Source: Streptomyces werraensis
Lineage (GTDB): Bacteria > Actinomycetota > Actinomycetes > Streptomycetales > Streptomycetaceae
NCBI GenBank assembly: GCA_014656175.1
Contig: BNBX01000003.1
Location: forward strand, 502,161-566,160
Length of the DNA: 64,000 bases
Direction: 5' to 3'
A program made the position numbers and the translations under genes. The notes under the pieces were generated by a model. The model was given only the letters and a program-made list of their open reading frames with translations, was not told the origin of the DNA and ran no database searches. This document shows, one piece after another, positions 1 to 7,958 of the stretch; position 1 is the first letter of the stretch, and each line of letters starts with the position of its first letter.

Positions 1-2091
1 TCGCCCACCGGTTCCCCCACGGGCGCCGACCAGGCGCGCATGGCCCAGTCCGGCAGCCACCTGACGAACGCCCAGGGCACCCGGCTGTACGACACCGACC
101 ACTCGCTCAAGGCGGGCCCGCGCGGCCCGGTCCTGCTCCAGGACCACCATCTGCGCGAGAAAATCATGCACTTCGACCACGAGCGCATCCCGGAGCGCGT
201 GGTCCACGCCCGCGGCGCGGGCGCGCACGGCGTCTTCCAGAGCTACGGCACGGCCGCCTCGGTGACCAAGGCCGGGTTCCTCGCCCCCGACGTGGAGACG
301 CCGGTCTTCGTGCGCTTCTCCACCGTCGTCGGCTCGCGCGGCTCCGCCGACACCGTGCGCGACACCCGGGGCTTCGCGACGAAGTTCTACACCAGCGAGG
401 GCGTCTTCGACCTGGTCGGGAACAACATCCCGGTCTTCTTCATCCAGGACGCCATCAAGTTCCCCGACGTCGTGCACGCCGCCAAGCCGCACCCCGACAG
501 GGAGATCCCGCAGGCGCAGAGCGCCCACGACACCTTCTGGGACTTCGTCTCACTGCACACCGAGGCCACCCACCACACCATCTTCTTCATGGGCGACCGC
601 GGCATCCCGCGCTCGTACCGGATGATGGAGGGCTTCGGCGTCCACACCTTCCGCCTCGTCAACGCGGAGGGCAGGACCACCCTGGTGAAGTTCCACTGGA
701 AGCCCAAGCTGGGCGTGCACTCCCTGCTGTGGGACGAGGCGCAGCTCATCAACGGCAACGACCCGGACTTCCACCGCCGGGACCTCGCCGACGCCATCGA
801 GGCGGGCGCGTACCCGCAGTGGGAACTGGGCATCCAGACCTTCCCCGACACCCCCGACCAGACCTTCGAGGGCATCGACCTGCTGGACCCGACGAACATC
901 GTGCCGGAGGAGCTGGCGCCGGTGCAGCCGGTCGGGCTGATGACGCTCAACCGCAACCCGTCGAACTTCTTCGCGGAGACCGAGCAGGTCGCCTTCCACG
1001 TCGGCCACCTCGTGCCCGGTATCGACGTCACCGACGACCCGCTGCTCGCCGGCCGGCTGTTCTCCTACCTCGACACGCAGATCACCCGGCTCGGCGGCCC
1101 CAACTTCCCGCAGCTGCCGATCAACCGGCCGCACGCGCCGGTCAACGACATGCTGCGTGACGGCATGCACCAGACGGCCGTGCACCGGGGTGTCGCGCCC
1201 TACCAGCCCAACTCCCTCGACGGCGGCTGCCCGTTCACCGCGGGCGCCGACATGGGCGCCTACATCGAGACGCCGGTGACCGTCCCCGAGGGACGGAAGG
1301 TGCGCGAGGCGCCGGAGTCGTTCTCCGACCACTTCAGCCAGCCCCGCCGCTTCTGGCTCTCCATGAGCCCGGTGGAGCGCGAGCACATCATCGGCGCGTA
1401 CATCTTCGAGCTGGGCAAGTGCTACGAGGAGGCCATCCGCGTGCGGACCCTCCAGGTGCTGGCCAACATCGACCCCGAGCTGTGCTCCCGGGTGGCCGAC
1501 GGTCTCGGGCTGCCTGCGCCGGAGCCGACGGTGCCGCTCGCCGACGTCGAGCCGAGCCCGGCGCTGTCCCAGATCGGCGGGACGTGGCCGGTCGACGGAC
1601 GCGTCATCGGCATCCTCACCGGTCCCGACGGGGACCTGGAGGGCGTGCACGCGGTGCGCGACGCCGTGCTGGAGGCCGGCATGATCCCGCTGGTCGTCGC
1701 GCCGACGGGCGGCACGGTCGGTACGGGCGACCACGCCCTGACGGCCCAGCGCAGCCACGTCACGGCGCGGTCGATCGAGTTCGACGCGGTGCTGGTCGCC
1801 GGGCCGCCGGCCGCGGGTCCGGACGCGCCGGGGGCGACGGACGGCAAGGGTGCGCCGGGGGCTCCGCCGGCCGCGCCGGACCCGCGGGTCGTGCAGCTGC
1901 TCCAGGAGGCGTTCCGGCACGGGAAGGCGATCGGGGCGTGGGCGGGGGGTGAGGCCGCTCTGGAATCGGCGGGCGTTCCCGTCGACGCGCCGGGTGTCGT
2001 GGTGACGGGCTCCGGCCCGTCGGCCCTGGACCAGGTCCGCACGCTGCTGGCCTCCCACCGGGTGTGGGAACGGTTCACGCCGGGGGCCTGA
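1..2091 (+). CDS. katE: Large-subunit monofunctional catalase (HPII/KatE type), 5' end probably outside the window
   Basis: Heme catalase that dismutates hydrogen peroxide in the cytoplasm. The first ATG in the window is at 40 (683 aa from there), but the reading frame is open to base 1 and clade-2 catalases usually carry a longer N-terminal arm, so the true start may lie upstream. Visible family features are the HDHERIPERVVHARG block near residues 45-57, the VRFSTVVGSRGSADTVRDTRGFATKFYT core, NNIPVFFIQDAIKFPD, and the Tyr heme-ligand region RLFSYLDTQITRLGGPNF. The C-terminal 170 residues (from about GRVIGILTGPDGD) form the flavodoxin/DJ-1-like domain that distinguishes large from small catalases. 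That domain carries an Ala/Gly/Pro-rich insertion near 1800-1890. Family assignment is secure; only the start is uncertain. Confidence 0.93.
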   Translation, partial: SPTGSPTGADQARMAQSGSHLTNAQGTRLYDTDHSLKAGPRGPVLLQDHHLREKIMHFDHERIPERVVHARGAGAHGVFQSYGTAASVTKAGFLAPDVETPVFVRFSTVVGSRGSADTVRDTRGFATKFYTSEGVFDLVGNNIPVFFIQDAIKFPDVVHAAKPHPDREIPQAQSAHDTFWDFVSLHTEATHHTIFFMGDRGIPRSYRMMEGFGVHTFRLVNAEGRTTLVKFHWKPKLGVHSLLWDEAQLINGNDPDFHRRDLADAIEAGAYPQWELGIQTFPDTPDQTFEGIDLLDPTNIVPEELAPVQPVGLMTLNRNPSNFFAETEQVAFHVGHLVPGIDVTDDPLLAGRLFSYLDTQITRLGGPNFPQLPINRPHAPVNDMLRDGMHQTAVHRGVAPYQPNSLDGGCPFTAGADMGAYIETPVTVPEGRKVREAPESFSDHFSQPRRFWLSMSPVEREHIIGAYIFELGKCYEEAIRVRTLQVLANIDPELCSRVADGLGLPAPEPTVPLADVEPSPALSQIGGTWPVDGRVIGILTGPDGDLEGVHAVRDAVLEAGMIPLVVAPTGGTVGTGDHALTAQRSHVTARSIEFDAVLVAGPPAAGPDAPGATDGKGAPGAPPAAPDPRVVQLLQEAFRHGKAIGAWAGGEAALESAGVPVDAPGVVVTGSGPSALDQVRTLLASHRVWERFTPGA

Positions 2092-2119
2092 GGGGCGCCC
2101 GAGGGGCGGGTGCGGGCCC

Positions 2120-2440
2120 TGCGCGGGCGGTGCGGGTGTGTCGTGGCTGGTCGCGCGGTTCCCCGCGCCCCTCGGGTGGGCTGCACTCAGGGGCGCGGGG
2201 AACGGCGCGCCAAGTTCTCACCGGGCCCGCACCCGGTATCGGTCCGGCACGGGGCCCTGCGCGGGCGGGTGCGGGTGCGTCGTGGCTGGTCGCGCAGTTC
2301 CCCGCGCCCCTCGGGTGGGCTGCACTCGCCGTGTGTGCACACTTTCAGGGGCGCGGGGAACGGCGCGCCAAGCCCCCACCGGACCCGCACCCGGTATCGG
2401 ACCGGTGCCACCCCTCAGGGGCGCGGGGAACGGCGCGACC
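2120..2440. repeat. Tandemly duplicated block with GC-rich inverted repeats
   Basis: A segment of about 140 bp occurs twice in direct orientation, at about 2120-2250 and 2259-2408, with only scattered differences. Each copy contains a 15-base arm GTTCCCCGCGCCCCT (2158-2172 and 2297-2311) followed by its exact complement AGGGGCGCGGGGAAC (2189-2203 and 2347-2361). A third right arm stands alone at 2417-2431. A related copy (ggggcgcggggagc) occurs at about 56219-56232, just after the GH127 gene. The block fills the gap between catalase and the radical SAM gene. It would fold into strong hairpins and could terminate catalase transcription. I know such elements as common in Streptomyces intergenic DNA, but their function here is inference. 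Confidence 0.8.
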
Positions 2441-2545
2441 AGCCCTCACCGGCCCGCAGCCGACGACGTCAGGACCCGGCGGTCACAGCCGTACCCTGGA
2501 GACGACGGCTACGTCAGCCACCCCCCCACCGCGGAAGCCGGCCCC

Positions 2546-3697
2546 ATGCCCCACCAAGAGCCCCTCTTCGGCATCGACGAGATGCCTCACCCGGAGTCGG
2601 CCGAACCGACCTCCTCCCGTTTCCGCGACTCCCGCGAAGCGCACCGCGTCCTCGCGGTGAAGGAGATCCACGCCGAACCGGCCGCCGCCGCCTCCCCCCG
2701 AGGCCGTCAGATCCTCGCCCGCTTCCCCGACGCCCGCCTCGTGGAGGTCCCCTCCCACTGGCGCATCCCCGACCTGCACGGCAACGAGGGCAGCGCGGAC
2801 CGCTGGATGCGCGTCAAGCGGGAGACCCTCGTTCTCGGCGTGAGGAAGAAGCTCACCCCCCGCCCCAACGGCCGCTCCGCGGACTGGATCGCCCCCGGCC
2901 CCTCCAACGGCTGCGCCCTCTCCTGCGTCTACTGCTACGTCCCCCGCCGCAAGGGCTTCGCCAACCCCATCACCCTCTTCACGAACATCGACGCGCTCGT
3001 CGCCCACCTCGGCCGCCACGTCGCCGCGCAGGGCCCCAAGACGGAGCCCAACCAGTGCGACCCCAAGGCGTGGGTGTACGACATCGGGGAGAACGGCGAC
3101 TGCTCGGTCGACGCCCTGATCTGCGACAACACCGCCGACCTGATCCGCGCCTTCCGCGACTGGCCCACCGCGAAGGCGTCGTTCGCGACCAAGTTCGTCA
3201 ACCCGGACCTGCTGGAGCTGGACCCCCGCGGCCGGACCCGCATCCGCTTCTCGGTGATGCCGGCCGACGACTCCCGCCTGCTGGATCTGCGCACCAGCCC
3301 GGTGGACCGGCGGATCGCCGCCGCCGCGGACTTCCTCGACGCGGGTTACGAGGTGCACTTCAACCTGTCACCTGTCGTGATCCGCCCCGGCTGGCAGGAC
3401 GCGTGGGACGAACTGCTGCGGCAGATGGACGACGTCCTGCCCGAACGGGTGAAGCGCCAGGCGCTGGCCGAGGTCATCATGCTCACCCACAACGCCGGCC
3501 TGCACGAGGTCAACCTCCGCTGGCACCCGCGCGGCGAGGACGTCCTGTGGCAGCCCGAGCTGCAGGAGACGAAGCGCTCGCAGAACGGCGCCCTGAACCT
3601 CCGCTACCGCGCGGGCGTCAAACGCCAGGCCCTCGCGGAGCTCCGCGGCCTCATCGAGCGCCGTACCCCGTGGCTGGGCGTGCGCTACGCCTTCTGA
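2546..3697 (+). CDS. Radical SAM protein of the spore photoproduct lyase family
   Basis: Cytoplasmic 383-aa protein. The cluster motif is CALSCVYCYV, a CX3CX2C arrangement that binds a 4Fe-4S cluster and S-adenosylmethionine in radical SAM enzymes. Further family-like blocks are GENGDCSVDALICDNTADLI, ATKFVN, RIRFSVMPA and EVHFNLSPVV. Spore photoproduct lyase repairs the thymine dimer of bacterial endospores; Streptomyces make exospores, so the substrate of this homologue is not settled. The ATG at 2546 was chosen because the sequence before it is the repeat block and has no family likeness. The protein ends WLGVRYAF at 3697. It stands alone, with no obvious operon partner. Family call is firm; the specific reaction is not. 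Confidence 0.85.
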   Translation: MPHQEPLFGIDEMPHPESAEPTSSRFRDSREAHRVLAVKEIHAEPAAAASPRGRQILARFPDARLVEVPSHWRIPDLHGNEGSADRWMRVKRETLVLGVRKKLTPRPNGRSADWIAPGPSNGCALSCVYCYVPRRKGFANPITLFTNIDALVAHLGRHVAAQGPKTEPNQCDPKAWVYDIGENGDCSVDALICDNTADLIRAFRDWPTAKASFATKFVNPDLLELDPRGRTRIRFSVMPADDSRLLDLRTSPVDRRIAAAADFLDAGYEVHFNLSPVVIRPGWQDAWDELLRQMDDVLPERVKRQALAEVIMLTHNAGLHEVNLRWHPRGEDVLWQPELQETKRSQNGALNLRYRAGVKRQALAELRGLIERRTPWLGVRYAF

Positions 3698-3765
3698 CCC
3701 CCCGCACGCCCGGACGCGCCCCCGCGCCCACGCGCCCCCGCAGGTCACCCCCCTGTCACGCGAAT

Positions 3766-3784
3766 TAAGGGTAGGCTAACCTTG
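3766..3784. promoter_or_regulatory. Iron box (DmdR/IdeR operator) of the siderophore importer
   Basis: The 19 bases match the actinobacterial iron-box consensus TTAGGTTAGGCTAACCTAA at 15 positions, including the unbroken core TAGGCTAACCT (3772-3782). The site ends four bases before the GTG start of the ABC ATPase gene. By analogy with DmdR1/IdeR, Fe(II)-loaded repressor would block transcription when iron is sufficient. Confidence 0.85.
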
Positions 3785-3788
3785 CCGC

Positions 3789-4643
3789 GTGATTCCAGGT
3801 GAAGACGCGCCCTCGGGTCTGCGAGGGCATGAACTGGCGGCCACCGGCGTGACCGTGGCGTACGACGGCACGGACGTCGTGCACGATGCGGAGCTGACGC
3901 TGCGCCCCGGCGAGGTGACCGCCCTCGTCGGCCCCAACGGCAGCGGCAAGTCGACCCTGCTGCGTACCGTCGCCCGGCTCCAGCGCCCCCGCCACGCCGT
4001 GCTCACGCTCGACGCCGCCACCGACGCGCTCGCGCTCGGCCCCCGGGAGTTCGCCCGCCACGTCGCGCTGCTGCTGCAGAGCAGGCCCACGCCCAGCGGC
4101 CTCAGCGTGCGAGACGTCGTGGAGTTCGGCCGCTACCCGCACCGCGGCCGCTGGGGCGGCACCGACCCGGGCGGCCGGGCCGCCGTCGACCGCGCCCTCG
4201 CCCTCACCGGCGTCACCGACCTCGCCGACCGCGGCGCCGAACACCTCTCCGGCGGACAGCTCCAGCGCGTCTGGCTGGCCGGCTGCCTCGCCCAGGAGAC
4301 CGGCGTGCTGCTCCTCGACGAGCCCACCACCTACCTCGACCTGCGCTACCAGGTCGAACTCCTCGACCTCGTACGCGATCTGGCGGACGACCAGGGCATC
4401 GCCGTCGGGGTCGTGCTGCACGACCTCGACCAGGCGGCCGCCGTCGCCGACCGCATCGTGCTCCTGGCGGACGGACGCGTCGTCGCCGAGGGAGCACCCG
4501 AGGACGTCCTCACCCCCGAGCGGCTGACCGGCGTCTACGGCATCCGCATCGAGGTCGACACCGACCCCCTCACCGGCCGTCTGCGCACCCGTGCCCTCGG
4601 CCGTCACCACACCCGAAGCGAAAGGCTCAGCACCACCTCATGA
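3789..4643 (+). CDS. Ferric-siderophore ABC transporter, ATP-binding protein
   Basis: FecE/FepC-type ATPase (284 aa) that powers uptake of ferric siderophores through the permease encoded two genes downstream. It has Walker A GPNGSGKST (48-56), signature LSGGQ (153-157), Walker B VLLLDE (173-178) and a VVLHDLDQA switch region. The GTG start lies four bases after the iron box with no Shine-Dalgarno sequence, so the message may be leaderless or a later GTG may be used. The stop overlaps the next start by four bases (ATGA), which indicates translational coupling. Operon order is ATPase, binding lipoprotein, fused permease. Confidence 0.9.
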   Translation: MIPGEDAPSGLRGHELAATGVTVAYDGTDVVHDAELTLRPGEVTALVGPNGSGKSTLLRTVARLQRPRHAVLTLDAATDALALGPREFARHVALLLQSRPTPSGLSVRDVVEFGRYPHRGRWGGTDPGGRAAVDRALALTGVTDLADRGAEHLSGGQLQRVWLAGCLAQETGVLLLDEPTTYLDLRYQVELLDLVRDLADDQGIAVGVVLHDLDQAAAVADRIVLLADGRVVAEGAPEDVLTPERLTGVYGIRIEVDTDPLTGRLRTRALGRHHTRSERLSTTS

Positions 4644-5620
4644 GACGCCTCCTGCGCACCGCGCCCCTGGCCGCCGCCGCTGCCCTGCTGCTCGCCGCCT
4701 GCGGCACCACCGAACCCGCGGCCGACGAAGCGCCCAAGGCGTCGGCCGAGCCCATCACCCTCACCGACGCGTCCGGCGCGAAGGTGGAACTCGACGGCCC
4801 CGCCAAGAAGGTCGTCGGCACCGAGTGGAACGTCGTCGAGCACCTCCTCTCGCTCGGAGTGGAGCCCGTCGGCGTGGCCGACGTCAAGGGCTACAAGACC
4901 TGGAACAGCGCCGTACCGCTCACCAACGACGCCAAGGACATCGGCACCCGCGGCGAGCCCAGCACGGACACCATCGCGTCGCTGAACCCCGACCTCATCG
5001 TCGCCACCACCGACCTCCAGCCCAGCGTCGTCCAGCAGCTGAGGAAGATCGCCCCGGTCCTGGAGGTGAAGTCCGCGGACGCCTCCGACCCGGTCGGGCA
5101 GATGCTGGAGAACCTCGACCTCATCGCGAAGGCCACCGGTACCACCGAGCAGGCCACCACCCTGAAGAAGGACTTCGACGCCAAGCTCGCCGAGGGCGCC
5201 AAGGCCCTCGAGGAGGCCGGCCTGAAGGGCGCCGGGATCGCCTTCTCCGACGGCTACGTCGTCTCCAACCAGGTCTCCGTGCGCCCCTACACCTCCGGTT
5301 CGCTCATCGGCGGCGTCAACGAACGGCTCGGCCTGAAGAACGCCTGGAAGCTCAAGGGTGACGCGGCGTACGGTCTCGCCGCGACCGACGTCGAGGGCCT
5401 GACCGCCCTGGGCAAGGTGCAGTTCGCCTACATCGGCAACGAGCAGGACGCCGCCAGCGACCCGTTCGGCAACGAGCTGAAGAACAACTCCGTGTGGAAG
5501 TCGCTGCCGTTCGTGAAGTCCGGCGACGTGCACCGCCTGGACGACGGCATCTGGATGTTCGGCGGCACCGGTTCGATGGAGCGTTACGTCGACGCCCTCG
5601 TCGCGGCGCTGACGAAGTAG
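4640..5620 (+). CDS. Ferric-siderophore-binding lipoprotein
   Basis: Extracellular substrate-binding component (326 aa). The N-terminus MRRLLRTAPLAAAAALLLAAC is a lipoprotein signal with lipobox LAAC, lipidated on Cys21. The mature part has the Fe-siderophore-binding pattern: a cluster beginning VVGTEWNVVEHLLSLGVEPVGVAD, then LNPDLIVATTDLQPSVV, and a C-terminal FVKSGDVHRLDDGIWMFGG. The long-helix linker typical of TroA/FhuD-like proteins is expected around residues 150-175. It overlaps the ATPase gene by four bases and is followed after three bases by the permease gene. Which siderophore it binds cannot be told from sequence. Confidence 0.9.
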   Translation: MRRLLRTAPLAAAAALLLAACGTTEPAADEAPKASAEPITLTDASGAKVELDGPAKKVVGTEWNVVEHLLSLGVEPVGVADVKGYKTWNSAVPLTNDAKDIGTRGEPSTDTIASLNPDLIVATTDLQPSVVQQLRKIAPVLEVKSADASDPVGQMLENLDLIAKATGTTEQATTLKKDFDAKLAEGAKALEEAGLKGAGIAFSDGYVVSNQVSVRPYTSGSLIGGVNERLGLKNAWKLKGDAAYGLAATDVEGLTALGKVQFAYIGNEQDAASDPFGNELKNNSVWKSLPFVKSGDVHRLDDGIWMFGGTGSMERYVDALVAALTK

Positions 5621-5623
5621 CCG

Positions 5624-7690
5624 ATGGCCGTCACCGCCACCCCTCCCACCGTCCGCCCGGAGACGGTTCCGTCCCGGGCGGGCGCGGCCGCGGTGACGAC
5701 CGCGCTCGTGCTCCTGGTCGCCGCCCTCGCCGTCGTCGACATCACCCAGGGCACGGCCGCGGTCGGCCCGGCCGAGGTCCTCAGAGCCCTCACCGGCCGG
5801 GCAGACCCGGGCGACGCGTCCGTCGTCATCGCCTCGCGGCTGCCCCGGACGGCGGCGGGGCTGCTCGTGGGCGCCGCACTCGGCGTCGCGGGCCTCGCTC
5901 TCCAGGCCGTCAGCCGCAACGTCCTGGCGTCCCCCGACACCCTCGCCGTCAACGCGGGCTCCTACTTCGCCCTCGGCGTCGTCGCCGTCACCGGCCTGTC
6001 GCTGCCGCTGATCGCCTCCTCGGCCATCGCCTTCGCGGGCGGTCTGGGGGCGGCGGCCGTCGTCCTCGGCCTGTCCGGACTCGGCGCGGGCACCGTACGG
6101 CTCGTGCTGGCCGGCACCGCGCTCGCGCTCGGTCTGACGGCCGTCACCGAAGGGCTGCTCCTGCTCTTCCCGGAGGAGACCGAGGGCCTCTACCAGTGGA
6201 ACCAGGGCAGCATCGGCCAGAACGGCTTCGACGGCGTGCTGCAGATGCTGCCGGTCGTCGTCATCGGGCTCGCCGGACTGTTCCTCGTCGCGCGGCGGGT
6301 GGACGCCCTCGCGCTCGGCGACGACACCGCGCGCGGCCTCGGCGTGCCGGTGCGGGCCACCCGCGTCACGACCGTCGTGCTGGCGACGCTGCTGTCCGCC
6401 GCGGCCGTCACCCTCGCGGGACCGATCGGCTTCGTCGGCCTGTGCGCCCCGGCGCTCGCCCGCCCACTCGCCCGCTGGGTCCGCGGCGTACGGCGGCTGC
6501 GCGTCGGCGCCCCCGTCACCGGTCTCGTCGGCGCCGCGCTGGTGCTCGGCGCGGACGTGCTGCTGCGCGCGCTGATCGACGCCGACACCGCCGTCTCGGT
6601 GCCCACCGGCGTGGTCACCAGCTTCGTGGGGGCGGCGTTCCTGGTGGTGATGGCGGCCCGGCTGCGCGACACCGGCGGCGCCGCCGCACCCGACCGGCTC
6701 AGCATCCGCAGCCGCACGGTCTTCCTCGTCACGCTCGTGACGCTGGTGTTCGCCCTGGCCTGCGTCGCCGTCGCGGGGCTGCTGCTCGGCGACCACAAGC
6801 TGCTGCTGGGCGACGTGGCCAACTGGGCGCAGGGCAACGCGGGCCGGACCGTCTCCTTCGTCCTGGACACCCGCATCCCGCGGGTGCTCGCCGCGCTCCT
6901 CGCCGGCGCCGCCCTCGCACTGGCCGGCACGCTCGTCCAGGCCGTGACCCGCAACCCGCTCGCGGAACCCGCCGTCCTCGGCGTCTCCGGCGGCGGGGCG
7001 CTCGGCGCGGTGATCCTCGTGACCACCGTCCCGATGGCCGGGGGCTGGAGCGTGTCCGCGGCGGCCTTCGCCGGGTCCGCGCTCACCGCGGTCCTGGTGT
7101 TCGGTCTCGCGGCGCGCGGAGGCTTCCAGCAGAACCGGCTGGTGCTCGTCGGCATCGGCGTGGCGTCCGGGACGACCGCCGTGATCAGCCTGCTGATCGT
7201 GCTCACCGACCCGTTCAACGCCACGAAGGCGCTCACCTGGCTGTCGGGCTCCACCTACGGCCGTGACCTGCCCGACGTGCTGCCCCTCGCGGCGGTGCTC
7301 GCGGCCGGCGTGGCGGTGGCGGGCGTACGGCACCGGGAGCTCGACCTGGTCTCCCTGGACGAGGACACGCCGAGGCTCCTGGGCCTGGACCTCGCGCGGG
7401 GCCGGCTCGGCTTCCTCGTGCTGAGCGTGCTGCTCACGGCGACCGCCGTGGCCGCGGCGGGCACCATCGGCTTCGTCGGCCTGGTGGCCCCGCACGCCGC
7501 GCGCGCCCTGGTCGGCCGCCGGCACACCCGGGTGCTGCCGGTCGCGGTGCTGCTGGGAGCCGTGCTCGTGTGCACGGCGGACCTGCTGGGCCGCACCGTC
7601 ATCGCCCCGGCGCAGCTGGGCGCCGGCCTGATGACGGCGGTGATCGGCGCGCCGTACTTCCTCTACGTGCTCGTGCGCGCCCGGCGTTGA
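5624..7690 (+). CDS. Fused FecCD-type siderophore permease (FhuB-like, two permeases in one chain)
   Basis: Integral membrane protein of 688 aa, about twice the length of a single FecCD subunit. Both halves contain the family pattern: residues about 50-330 with RLPRTAAGLLVGAALGVAGLALQAVSRNVLASPD, and about 370-685 with RIPRVLAALLAGAALALAGTLVQAVTRNPLAEPAVLG. Each half also has an IGFVGL(C/V)AP motif, the likely contact with the ATPase. One polypeptide can therefore supply the whole transmembrane pore, as in E. coli FhuB. It starts three bases after the binding-protein stop and ends the iron-box operon. A long stem-loop follows. Confidence 0.93.
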   Translation: MAVTATPPTVRPETVPSRAGAAAVTTALVLLVAALAVVDITQGTAAVGPAEVLRALTGRADPGDASVVIASRLPRTAAGLLVGAALGVAGLALQAVSRNVLASPDTLAVNAGSYFALGVVAVTGLSLPLIASSAIAFAGGLGAAAVVLGLSGLGAGTVRLVLAGTALALGLTAVTEGLLLLFPEETEGLYQWNQGSIGQNGFDGVLQMLPVVVIGLAGLFLVARRVDALALGDDTARGLGVPVRATRVTTVVLATLLSAAAVTLAGPIGFVGLCAPALARPLARWVRGVRRLRVGAPVTGLVGAALVLGADVLLRALIDADTAVSVPTGVVTSFVGAAFLVVMAARLRDTGGAAAPDRLSIRSRTVFLVTLVTLVFALACVAVAGLLLGDHKLLLGDVANWAQGNAGRTVSFVLDTRIPRVLAALLAGAALALAGTLVQAVTRNPLAEPAVLGVSGGGALGAVILVTTVPMAGGWSVSAAAFAGSALTAVLVFGLAARGGFQQNRLVLVGIGVASGTTAVISLLIVLTDPFNATKALTWLSGSTYGRDLPDVLPLAAVLAAGVAVAGVRHRELDLVSLDEDTPRLLGLDLARGRLGFLVLSVLLTATAVAAAGTIGFVGLVAPHAARALVGRRHTRVLPVAVLLGAVLVCTADLLGRTVIAPAQLGAGLMTAVIGAPYFLYVLVRARR

Positions 7691-7704
7691 CGGACGCGGG
7701 AGGT

Positions 7705-7757
7705 CACCGCGGGCCTCGCGGCGGGGAGTTGTCGCCCCGGCCACGAGGCCCGCGGTG
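7705..7757 (+). terminator. Long stem-loop after the siderophore operon
   Basis: The arms at 7705-7718 and 7744-7757 are exact complements over 14 bases. The 25-base loop itself holds a smaller GC-rich inverted repeat. It starts 15 bases after the permease stop, so it is the likely terminator of the importer operon. Confidence 0.75.
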
Positions 7758-7789
7758 TCTCGCGGTGTCCGTCGGCGGGCGTGCGGTCG

Positions 7790-7903
7790 GCCGAAGGCCT
7801 TGACGGCCTGGTGGTACGTCCACGCGGTGCTGTTGCAGGCGGTCTTGGTGGCGCCGCCGTAGCCGTTGGACACGCGCTTGAGGTTCTCGTAGCGAGCCCG
7901 TAC
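7790..7903 (-). pseudogene. Protein-coding remnant downstream of the GH30 gene
   Basis: Read on the minus strand this stretch gives about 35 residues that look like real protein rather than shadow sequence: RYENLKRVSNGYGGATKT followed by ACNSTAWTYHQAVKAFG. It has Asn, Tyr, Lys and Trp at densities unusual for random high-GC frames. There is no start or proper stop, and the frame runs into unrelated sequence. I do not recognise the parent family. It is probably the decayed end of a deleted secreted protein gene. Confidence 0.35.
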
Positions 7904-7904
7904 G

Positions 7905-7943
7905 GATGAGCGGCCCGGTAGGTCACCCACCGGGCCGCTCATC
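7905..7943 (-). terminator. Perfect 15-bp stem-loop ending the GH30 gene
   Basis: The arms at 7905-7919 and 7929-7943 are exact complements (15 bp, 9-base loop). It lies just downstream of the GH30 stop at 7959 on the minus strand and is the likely terminator of the galactan locus. Confidence 0.8.
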
Positions 7944-7958
7944 ACAACGAAACGGGGA

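Noticed and set aside
550..2058. 502-codon open frame on the minus strand inside the catalase gene
   Set aside because: Arg/Val/Gly-rich shadow frame without family blocks; the opposite strand encodes an unmistakable catalase.
2101..2460. CRISPR-like array
   Set aside because: The repeats are GC-rich inverted repeats in a large tandem duplication, with no regular spacer length and no cas genes.
4604..7945. 1113-codon minus-strand frame across the siderophore operon
   Set aside because: It is the mirror of three well-supported plus-strand genes; only the piece at 7790-7903 has protein-like composition and is reported as a remnant.
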